Origin: CAVYXZ01 sp965223835
GTDB lineage: Bacteria; Chloroflexota; Anaerolineae; Aggregatilineales; Phototrophicaceae
Reading direction: 5' to 3'
Assembly (NCBI GenBank): GCA_965223835.1
Contig: CBDCXQ010000001.1
Span: 1,116,001 to 1,180,000 of the forward strand
DNA length: 64,000 nt
Position 1 is the first letter of the stretch. Each line of letters begins with the position of its first letter. The position numbers were made by a program, and so were the translations under genes. Below are positions 7,580-14,689 of this stretch, piece after piece. The notes beneath the pieces are model-generated. The model worked only from the letters and a program-made list of their open reading frames with translations, had not been told where the DNA came from and made no database searches.

Positions 7580-8788
7580 GTGACGGCTGTTACCCGGCGT
7601 TTATCGCGTAACACACTGACCTTACTCGTTAGCAATGGCGGTGGGGCGTTGCTGTCGTTTTTGTTGTCGGTGCTGATCGGGCGGGTGCTGGGCGAAACTG
7701 GCCTGGGCATCTATGCAACGGTGCTGGCCTGGGTGTTCCCGCTGTGGATGGTCGCCGAATTCGGGCTAGAAACGCTGATGACGCGCGAAGTCGCCGCAAT
7801 GCCAGAAGCTGGCGCGGATTATCTGCGCGTGACCGTGTTGGCTCGTCTCACGCTTGGTGGCAGTATCGCGCTCTTACTGGTGCTGGGTGCGCCACTGATT
7901 GGCACCGATTCGCAGCTTGTTCGCGGGCTGCAAATCTCTGCGCCGTTGATCATTATTGGGCCAATGGTGAGCGCATTTTCCGCCATTTTCCGGGCACGGC
8001 GCGTCATGTGGCCGGTGGCCGCGCTGAATGTGGGGATGCTGGCGATTCAAGTGCCGCTGACCGCGCTGGTTTTCTGGCAAGGGGGCGGTGTACTCGCGGC
8101 GCTGATCGTGAACGTGATGACCTCGGCGGGGCAGTTGGTTGCCGCCTGGCTGATCTATCGGGTCCGCTTTGCACGCGAGACGCGGAGCGCTATGTCCCTG
8201 CGGATGGCTGATATGTTGCGGCGGTCATGGCCGTTTGCGCTGGCGGCCATATTGAGCACGTTGCAGTTTCGCCTGAGCGTTATTCTACTGGAACAGTTGG
8301 CCGGGGCCACCATCACCGGCCATTACGCCGCTGCGAGTCGGTTCGTTGAGGCCGGGCGGATGCTACCCCAGGCGTTTTTCGCGGCGTTGTTTCCGGCATT
8401 GTCGCTGGTTCATGCGGACAAGGCCGCCTTTCAACGTCTATTTCGTCGGGCTGCGGGTGGATTACTGGTTTATGGCTTGTCATTTGGAATTGGCGTGCTG
8501 GTATCCGCGCCATTTCTGATAAATTTGACGTATGGCGAACGGTTCGCGTCGGCGATTCCCGTGCTCCAGCTTTTAGCCTGGGCGTTGCTGCCGGGTGTTC
8601 TCAAGGGCAGTCGCATCCTCTATTGCTATGCGCAAGGTCGGGAACAGCATGTCAACCAAGTAATGTTGGCCGCGCTGATTGTACAATTTGTGCTGAGCGT
8701 CGTGCTCATTCGGGACTATGGCGCAGCGGGTGCAGCGCTTGCTTTCATTGTGGTCGAAGGGTTGATGCTAGTGTTGCTGTGGCGTTGA
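7580..8788 (+). CDS. polysaccharide/lipid flippase (MATE/Wzx-type)
   Basis: Integral membrane protein of about 402 residues with many hydrophobic helices, of the polysaccharide-biosynthesis/MurJ-Wzx type of the MOP superfamily, which flips lipid-linked glycans across the membrane. Signs are the N-terminal RNTLTLLVSNGGGALLSFL, the GRVLGETGLGIYA loop typical of Wzx proteins, and the later ALAFIVVEGLML end. I chose GTG 7580, seven bases after the methyltransferase stop; TTG 7553 in the same frame would overlap that gene by 20 bases. Neither has a good ribosome site. It closes the radical SAM to flippase cluster, suggesting that the cluster makes and exports a modified glycan or lipid. Confidence 0.8.
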   Translation: MTAVTRRLSRNTLTLLVSNGGGALLSFLLSVLIGRVLGETGLGIYATVLAWVFPLWMVAEFGLETLMTREVAAMPEAGADYLRVTVLARLTLGGSIALLLVLGAPLIGTDSQLVRGLQISAPLIIIGPMVSAFSAIFRARRVMWPVAALNVGMLAIQVPLTALVFWQGGGVLAALIVNVMTSAGQLVAAWLIYRVRFARETRSAMSLRMADMLRRSWPFALAAILSTLQFRLSVILLEQLAGATITGHYAAASRFVEAGRMLPQAFFAALFPALSLVHADKAAFQRLFRRAAGGLLVYGLSFGIGVLVSAPFLINLTYGERFASAIPVLQLLAWALLPGVLKGSRILYCYAQGREQHVNQVMLAALIVQFVLSVVLIRDYGAAGAALAFIVVEGLMLVLLWR

Positions 8789-8863
8789 TATTGGGCTGGT
8801 GACCGAACTGAATCCACAGCTTGCAGAGTCCCGATTGTAGACCGGGAGCTAATGACTCGTAAC

Positions 8864-9565
8864 TCAGAAATTACGCCACCAGATGCCGGTGCATTCTGGC
8901 AGGATAACCAGTTGTTCGCGCACGATGCGCTCTGCCAATTCGTCACCGAAAAAGTAGCGTGTCAAATCATCAGCTTCGTTGACAGACGCAAACTGGTAAT
9001 CGGTGCGCAGCCATTGATGATGGAAGCCCTGCTCATTTTCCAGCCAGGCATAAAGTTCCGCTAAAATGGGACTCGGCGGCTGGGGCGTCTCGCTGCCAGT
9101 GCCCAATGTTTCGAGAATGATTGCTGTGCCTCGCGGTTTGAGGATGCGCTGCATTTCGCTCAGTGCCTGCCCGATTTCATCGCGCCAGCCAGCAGGATTC
9201 CAGCCGGTGGCGTGCCCAAAACTCCAGCCCTCAATCGCCAGATCAGCGCCGTTATCCGGCTCCGGGAGGTTATCGTTTTCAGCGACTTGCAGCGTCCAAT
9301 TCGTCATGCCAGTGGCGAGGAGGGTCGGACGCGCGATTTCGAGCATATGGGCGGACTGGTCGTAAGCATGAATCGAGTTGACCAGCGGGGCCAGCAAGCG
9401 CGTCAGCCGACCCGTTCCTGCGCCAAATTCCACCACATCCATTCCCGCCAGCGGACGAATCGATTCCAGAGCAGGCAGAAGATTACCCTGATAATCCTCG
9501 CGGGCCACCATCGCGTCATATTTGGCGGCCTGAGTTGTATAGATTTGTTTGAAGTGATCCGGCAT
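8864..9565 (-). CDS. class I SAM-dependent methyltransferase
   Basis: Predicted methyltransferase of 233 residues. Motif I is VVEFGAGTGRLTRLLAP (about 44-60), followed by the Asp of beta 2 (AYDQSAHML) and the motif IV region ADLAIEGWSFGH; a later strand is GTAIILETLG. The N-terminus (YTTQAAKYDAMVAREDY) is typical of the family. The substrate cannot be read from the sequence. It is convergent with the flippase gene and sits just downstream of an AT-rich foreign-looking gene, but its own composition matches the host. Confidence 0.85.
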   Translation of the reverse strand: MPDHFKQIYTTQAAKYDAMVAREDYQGNLLPALESIRPLAGMDVVEFGAGTGRLTRLLAPLVNSIHAYDQSAHMLEIARPTLLATGMTNWTLQVAENDNLPEPDNGADLAIEGWSFGHATGWNPAGWRDEIGQALSEMQRILKPRGTAIILETLGTGSETPQPPSPILAELYAWLENEQGFHHQWLRTDYQFASVNEADDLTRYFFGDELAERIVREQLVILPECTGIWWRNF

Positions 9566-9589
9566 GTGTTGTAAACTAACCTGCTGAAA

Positions 9590-10837
9590 TTATATTACTT
9601 CTACTTTTTGGACAACATCCCCATCTTTATGTAGCATTGACCTAATACACATTACATATGAAGGGTCCGCAAATCTGTATTCATTGCCTTTTGTTGTACG
9701 AGTAAGAATTGGATTCTCCAATTTAGCCAAGTAAGTCAGCGTCTGACTGATTGCTAGAGTAATTCCTTCTGTGCTATCTGGAAAATCCTGACGTACAATC
9801 TCTTCAACATCAGATACTCCGAAAGATCGTTTAAGCAAACGTCCGAGTGCATACAGAACTTGATTACGTCGTCCTAACTTAGTTGCCCGGTCGTTCATCG
9901 CGTTTTCAACTATAGAGTATGAAGTAACAAGGCTTTGGGATAACCACTGTTTATCTGCTTTTGAAAGAAGCTCATTTGTGGCATCCCATCCATTATCCTC
10001 ACAAGCATAAGCCAATTTGGCACAATACTCATGAACCTTTTGTGGTATACCATCTGTAACCCAAAAAACATGATGTTGCCAGGTTTCCATTACAGAAGAT
10101 GGAACATTTATTTTTAGCTCTTCTATAAATCCTTTATATACCAACTTTGCTACCTGTTGGGCATCAAGTCTTGAAACCTCTGTTATTTCTTGAAGGCGAT
10201 TCGCTACTGTGGCAAGATTGTCTAATTTTGAAAAGTAAGCCCTAATATCTGCTGGCACTCCTACTATCAATATTTTTACATTGTATGAAGCGTATCTCTC
10301 ATCATCCAATAAAACTATTATGTTCGCTAATTCACGTATCAGGGGTTCACTTTTTAACAGACTTTCCAGATTATCAAATACTAAGACAGCTAACTGATTA
10401 TCTCTCGCGTTTTCCCGAATATCTTTTAAAACAGCCTCAAGAGGTTCTTTTTTCCCAATTTCATATGTTGCTGTTCGGTTTGAATCACCTTTTGCTATTC
10501 CAAGATTTACTTCGCCCCCAACACTGTCTTGGTGACTAATCTGTCGTGCCTTTTCATTTCTGTCCAATAAATTTTGTAACTCACTGGCAATCGAGTTAAA
10601 TCGCACAGCGTTAGCACAATTGGCTACTCGTACTACTGCATTCTCACTCTCTAGAACACGTTTATATAGCCATGATTTACCACCGCCACTTTCTCCATGC
10701 ACGATGACGTGCAGACTCCCCTTCAATGCTCGAATCAACTCCATCTCAAGCTGGGGACGCTCAACATACATGTTGGGATTTACCTGAGCTTGTCTGGGCG
10801 TGAAAACTTCTTCGACCGATGGTCGTTTCTTAAACAC
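9590..10837 (-). CDS. AT-rich ORC/AAA-like ATPase with C-terminal winged helix
   Basis: A 415-residue P-loop ATPase. The GTG at 10837 has an AAGGAG site just upstream. Walker A is VHGESGGGKSW (about 44-54) and a Walker B-like strand is LAVLVFDNLESLL (about 145). Then come a sensor-like GVPADIR and a C-terminal winged-helix-like region (about 325-400). The overall plan resembles Orc1/Cdc6-like or STAND-type ATPases that bind DNA or act as switches. Composition is strikingly different: hand counts in two 60-base blocks give about 27-35% G+C against 55-60% around it, pointing to recent transfer. No partner gene is present. Roles in phage defence or element maintenance are possible but not shown. 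Confidence 0.7.
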   Translation of the reverse strand: MFKKRPSVEEVFTPRQAQVNPNMYVERPQLEMELIRALKGSLHVIVHGESGGGKSWLYKRVLESENAVVRVANCANAVRFNSIASELQNLLDRNEKARQISHQDSVGGEVNLGIAKGDSNRTATYEIGKKEPLEAVLKDIRENARDNQLAVLVFDNLESLLKSEPLIRELANIIVLLDDERYASYNVKILIVGVPADIRAYFSKLDNLATVANRLQEITEVSRLDAQQVAKLVYKGFIEELKINVPSSVMETWQHHVFWVTDGIPQKVHEYCAKLAYACEDNGWDATNELLSKADKQWLSQSLVTSYSIVENAMNDRATKLGRRNQVLYALGRLLKRSFGVSDVEEIVRQDFPDSTEGITLAISQTLTYLAKLENPILTRTTKGNEYRFADPSYVMCIRSMLHKDGDVVQKVEVI

Positions 10838-10861
10838 TCTAAACTCCTTAATAAATAATTG

Positions 10862-10896
10862 CCTCCCCCTCTTACTAAGATTACAAGAGGGGGAGG
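10862..10896. terminator. perfect 12-bp hairpin between the ATPase and the hexomutase
   Basis: Arms CCTCCCCCTCTT (10862-10873) and AAGAGGGGGAGG (10885-10896) pair perfectly with an 11-base loop. It lies just after the stop of the hexomutase gene and can end that transcript, though no T tract follows on the minus strand. It may also be a dispersed palindrome marking the edge of the AT-rich gene. Confidence 0.6.
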
Positions 10897-10900
10897 GTTG

Positions 10901-12325
10901 TTAACTGCTGAATGCTTCATACTGTTGAACGAGTTTAGTCTGGTCAACTTCCGGGTGTTTATCGAGCAGCGTCCTGAAGCGCTGGATGTACTCGGCGACC
11001 TGTGCGCGTTCGTAGGCCTCAAAGCGCAGGGTGATGGCGGGTTGCGTATTGCTGGCACGGACGATGCCCCAGCCGTTTTCGAACTTGGCGCGGACGCCAT
11101 CAATGTCGATCACGTCGTAGTGCTGCGAAAGCTCAGCTTTAACCTCGTCAATGATCTCGAACTTCACATTATCCGGGGCCGATAGAATAATCTCCGGGGT
11201 GGCGGGCAGGCTGGGAATGCCATCAAAAATTTCAGCAACGGTTTTGTCGGTATTGCTGAAGATTTGCAGCGATTTGAGCGCGACCAGTGGTGCATCGTCG
11301 AAACCATAATAATCTTCGCCGATAAACAGATGTCCGCTGACTTCACCGCCCAACGGCGCGCCGATTTCGGCCATTTTTTGCTTCATGAGGCTGTGGCCGG
11401 TCTTCCACATGACGGGTTTGCCACCGTGTTTGACGATCTCATCGTCCAGCGCCTGTGAGGACTTGACGTCGAAGACGACGGTGGCACCAGGTTCACGGCT
11501 GAGCAAGTCACGGGCCAGCAGCGCCAGCAATCGATCTGCCGCAATATGATGACCGTGGTTGTCGATAAAACCGGCACGGTCAGAATCGCCGTCAAATGCC
11601 AGGCCGACATCTGCGCCCACTTCCAGTACTTTGGCTTCCAGGTCGTGCATCATCTCTGGGTCTTCGGGGTTGGGCAGGTGATTGGGATAGGTGCCATCGG
11701 ATTCGCAGTACAGGCAGTGAACAGTGTGGCCCAGTGATTCCAGCATTGGCGGGATGTAAGTTCCGCTCAAGCCATTCCCGGCATCAAGCGCAATCGTCAG
11801 CGGGCGGCCCATCGTCACTTTGCCCTTGATAGTATCCATGTGTCGGTTAATCGTATCGAAATCCTCATCAATTTGACCAGTGGCATTGCCGGTCGTGAAG
11901 GCGTCGGTCTGAATGATCTTCAACAAATCCATGATCTGATCGCCGGCCAGGGCCAGCCGACCATAGGCCATTTTGATGCCGTTGTAGCGCACGTCCAGAT
12001 GGCTGCCCGTAATCATGACACCGGCGCCGCGTTCCCCATAGCTGGCTGACGCGAAATACAGCGTTGGCGTCAGGACCGCGCCGATATTGGTGACGTTCAC
12101 GCCGGTCGACGCGATCCCGGCCATCATTGCTTGTTTGAGACCTTCGCTTGAGGGGCGGTTATCGCAGCCGACAAAAACGCGGTCCGTATTAAATTGCTGG
12201 GGCAAATAGGTGCCCAACGCCTTACCAACAAGGGTCGCTAGCTCTGGTGTGATCTGGGGATTGTCACCGCTGACCAGACCGCGAATGTCGTACTTGCGGA
12301 AAATCGATGTGATAACCTGGGGCAT
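10901..12325 (-). CDS. phosphomannomutase/phosphoglucomutase
   Basis: Alpha-D-phosphohexomutase of 474 residues that interconverts hexose 1- and 6-phosphates for sugar-nucleotide and envelope glycan synthesis. The four domains are in order. The N-terminus is IFRKYDIRG. The phosphoserine loop reads TGSHLDVRYNGIKM (Ser108) where most members have TASHNPxxxNGxK. The metal loop is DGDSDR (usually DGDGDR), the sugar-specificity loop GGEVSGH, and the C-terminal phosphate-binding loop RASNTQPAITLRFE. Key Ser, Asp and Arg residues are kept, so it should be active, but the changed serine loop is unusual. Start ATG 12325 has a GAGGAGAAG ribosome site. Mannose versus glucose preference cannot be decided. 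Confidence 0.9.
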   Translation of the reverse strand: MPQVITSIFRKYDIRGLVSGDNPQITPELATLVGKALGTYLPQQFNTDRVFVGCDNRPSSEGLKQAMMAGIASTGVNVTNIGAVLTPTLYFASASYGERGAGVMITGSHLDVRYNGIKMAYGRLALAGDQIMDLLKIIQTDAFTTGNATGQIDEDFDTINRHMDTIKGKVTMGRPLTIALDAGNGLSGTYIPPMLESLGHTVHCLYCESDGTYPNHLPNPEDPEMMHDLEAKVLEVGADVGLAFDGDSDRAGFIDNHGHHIAADRLLALLARDLLSREPGATVVFDVKSSQALDDEIVKHGGKPVMWKTGHSLMKQKMAEIGAPLGGEVSGHLFIGEDYYGFDDAPLVALKSLQIFSNTDKTVAEIFDGIPSLPATPEIILSAPDNVKFEIIDEVKAELSQHYDVIDIDGVRAKFENGWGIVRASNTQPAITLRFEAYERAQVAEYIQRFRTLLDKHPEVDQTKLVQQYEAFSS

Positions 12326-12342
12326 GGAATTCTTCTCCTCTG

Positions 12343-12912
12343 TTAGTCGTTGTAGGAAGTAAAATAGGTGGCGGCATTACGATAAAGGGTTTGACAGGCC
12401 TCGCGAATTGAAGGGCCATAGCCAATAACCTGAACCTGATTGGACTGTGCCGCGAGGCTGGATTGCACCCGTTCATGGGGGGATGATAGCGGACGATACA
12501 TGATGGTAATCATCCAATCGGACTGGAACGCCCGGTCCGTCACTTGAAGCAACCGGTCCAGCGTATTTGCGGTGGCTTCATCAACCCATTCATGGTCAGC
12601 GTACCCTGCCGGGCGTTTGCTCATGGCTTCGAGTGAATTATAGATGTGATGGCGTGAACTAACTTCCTCCCATAATGTAGTGAGGGCTGCTGCCAATGTC
12701 GGCATTTTTTCAACTTCCTGGTCGAAGCCACTCCAGGCCAGTGTAGCCGCCCAGTGAAGGCTGCCATCAGCCAATGGATAGACAAAAATTGAGAAGACCG
12801 CATCGGTATTGTATTCTTGCTGAATGTAACCCGTTGTCGCTTGCCAGGCTAACAGGCCGGTTGCGGGTCGTCTGGGAGTGGGCCGTTTGGCAATCGTATC
12901 ATTACCGGTCAT
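12343..12912 (-). CDS. uncharacterised protein coupled to the upstream esterase gene
   Basis: A 189-residue soluble protein that I do not recognise. I chose the ATG at 12912, which overlaps the upstream stop as ATGA and has GGAG nine bases ahead; two further in-frame ATGs upstream lie inside the esterase gene. The sequence has a beta strand-rich first half (AVFSIFVYPLADGSLHWAATL), then helices around TLAAALTTLWEEVS and a C-terminal helix ACQTLYRNAATYF. No Cys pairs, signal peptide or membrane helix is visible. It lies between an esterase and the hexomutase on the same strand. Confidence 0.65.
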   Translation of the reverse strand: MTGNDTIAKRPTPRRPATGLLAWQATTGYIQQEYNTDAVFSIFVYPLADGSLHWAATLAWSGFDQEVEKMPTLAAALTTLWEEVSSRHHIYNSLEAMSKRPAGYADHEWVDEATANTLDRLLQVTDRAFQSDWMITIMYRPLSSPHERVQSSLAAQSNQVQVIGYGPSIREACQTLYRNAATYFTSYND

Positions 12913-14057
12913 CTGCATAGACTCCATGCCAGAAAACGATCAATATTGTACTGAATCACCTGAGCACCCAGCCCGAAGAGCAGTGCATCAAAACCATGCC
13001 GCGCCCAGGGAATGCGTAGATAAACAGTCGGTGTATTGGTTACGGCCAGGCGGTTCGCCAATCCTTCAGGATGTGCCGCTGGGACGAGTTCGTCCATCAT
13101 GCCATGAATCAGCAGGGTCGGCGGCAAATCATCGCGCACCGCAGTGACCGGGCTGCTGCTCTGGTAATTTTCAGGCTGTTCAGCCACCGATCCACCCATT
13201 AATTCTGTCACATCGTTATCAATAAAGCTATTCCATAACCGTAAATCAGTCGGGCCATAGATTGAGATCACCGCCTGGACCTGGACATCGGGATGATAAG
13301 CAGCACACAGGGCCAGTTGCCCCCCGGCTGACCGGCCCATCAAGGCGATCCGATTAGTATCAATCTGATAGGCAGTGGCTTGTTCACGGACCCAATCCAA
13401 CACCGTGCGCACATCGTCAAGTGTAGCGGGCCAGCGGGCCTCCTGCGAGAGCCGATATTGGGCATCAACCACCACATAGCCCTGGCTGCACAAATAGCGA
13501 TGGTGGGTGGCGAACCAACCGCCTTTATCACCGCCGCGCCAGCCGCCGGAATGCAGCGCGATGATTACCGGATATAGCTCACCAACTGCCGGGGGAAGCT
13601 GCGGTTGATAGACATCCAGCTTTAAGGCGCGGATGCCGGGTTGGGCATAGACAATATCGCGGGTGATGGTTGCCCGTGCGGTAAAATTGCGGCGGCCCAG
13701 TACATTTAATGGCGACCAGTGGACAGGCGCAATGCGCGGCCAAACGGCTTGCGGAATCGCAAGTTCATAATCTTCACCAAGTCCGTGCTGCATGGCGGCT
13801 TCCATTCTGATCAATGTCGGCAGCAGCCACGCTACCGGCCACAATGCTGTGCCGAATCCCAGCCCGCCAAGCAAGACGCCGGGTAAATGGCGTTGCCGCC
13901 ACCCACGCCGGATCGCCCGCAAGCCGAGGAGTGCGGGCACCCACGACAATTCTCCAAAGCCAAGCTGTAAACGCCATAACCGATTACTGCGGCCCACCAG
14001 CATCACGCCCATCGTGGCGGCAGCCAGGCCGATAATTGTGGTCCACAGGCGGGGCAT
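12909..14057 (-). CDS. membrane-anchored alpha/beta hydrolase (esterase/lipase family)
   Basis: A 382-residue protein with two or three hydrophobic segments in the first 90 residues and an alpha/beta-hydrolase domain after about residue 120. The oxyanion motif is HSGGW (HGGG-like), the nucleophile elbow GRSAGG, the acid in HGMMDELVP and the catalytic His in ARHGFD. This set matches the BD-FAE/carboxylesterase group, which deacylates small esters or acylated sugars. The membrane helices suggest the catalytic domain is held at the cell surface, orientation unknown. It is translationally coupled to the downstream unknown gene by a 4-base overlap. The natural substrate is unknown. Confidence 0.85.
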   Translation of the reverse strand: MPRLWTTIIGLAAATMGVMLVGRSNRLWRLQLGFGELSWVPALLGLRAIRRGWRQRHLPGVLLGGLGFGTALWPVAWLLPTLIRMEAAMQHGLGEDYELAIPQAVWPRIAPVHWSPLNVLGRRNFTARATITRDIVYAQPGIRALKLDVYQPQLPPAVGELYPVIIALHSGGWRGGDKGGWFATHHRYLCSQGYVVVDAQYRLSQEARWPATLDDVRTVLDWVREQATAYQIDTNRIALMGRSAGGQLALCAAYHPDVQVQAVISIYGPTDLRLWNSFIDNDVTELMGGSVAEQPENYQSSSPVTAVRDDLPPTLLIHGMMDELVPAAHPEGLANRLAVTNTPTVYLRIPWARHGFDALLFGLGAQVIQYNIDRFLAWSLCR

Positions 14058-14064
14058 TAGTGCC

Positions 14065-14670
14065 TTAGCCCTGTGCCCACGCCGGCAGTTTGAAGATCAT
14101 TTCCAGTGTTAGGTCATTCAGGCCGGGAAACAGGTCGCTGGTATCAATTGCTTCTTCTGGTTTCTGGTAAATGCGAACTGTAGAACTGCCCTGAATGTAC
14201 TGATGCACCGACTGATTACCCCGTTCAGGATAGACCACCCAGACTTGCTCGGTACCTTTGGCGAGATATGTCTGAATTTTTTGCTGGATCGCTACAGCTT
14301 TGTCGTTCGGTAAAATTATCTCAACGGCGAGATCAGGAACGCCAAGAAACGGTTTGGTTATATCAAAGTCTGCTGGGATATTTTCAGTTCGAATGAACGA
14401 AACATCAGGGACCATTGAATCTTTCAAATTTGATGGATCAGAAAACATCAAATTTGTCACCCCATCAGGAAAAACAAATCCCAGTTCATCATGCGTGACA
14501 AAAACATCAAGTGGAAGCTGAATGTTCCGAAGGACAATATGATGTAGCACACCCGCAGCGGTCATTTCAATCAGCTCCCCGTTGATGATTTCGACTCGGG
14601 CATCCGACCCCATTTCGAGCAGATCATCCAGGCTGTAGGTTGTGTTTGCAACGTCTGGTACGGTTGCCAT
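14065..14670 (-). CDS. Uma2-family (DUF820) putative endonuclease
   Basis: A 201-residue member of the Uma2/DUF820 family, which has the PD-(D/E)xK nuclease fold and is common in Cyanobacteria and Chloroflexota. Visible are the N-terminal YSLDDLLEM, the ELIEMTAAG strand, the acidic VPDLAVEIILP and the helix with KIQTYLAKG followed by VWVVYPE. These supply the expected Asp-Glu...Lys-type site. I chose ATG 14670, just past the Clp gene's stop; the in-frame start at 14718 would overlap that gene by 29 bases. The function of Uma2 proteins in the cell is largely unknown. Confidence 0.85.
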   Translation of the reverse strand: MATVPDVANTTYSLDDLLEMGSDARVEIINGELIEMTAAGVLHHIVLRNIQLPLDVFVTHDELGFVFPDGVTNLMFSDPSNLKDSMVPDVSFIRTENIPADFDITKPFLGVPDLAVEIILPNDKAVAIQQKIQTYLAKGTEQVWVVYPERGNQSVHQYIQGSSTVRIYQKPEEAIDTSDLFPGLNDLTLEMIFKLPAWAQG

Positions 14671-14689
14671 GTTCGTTAATCTTTCGCTC

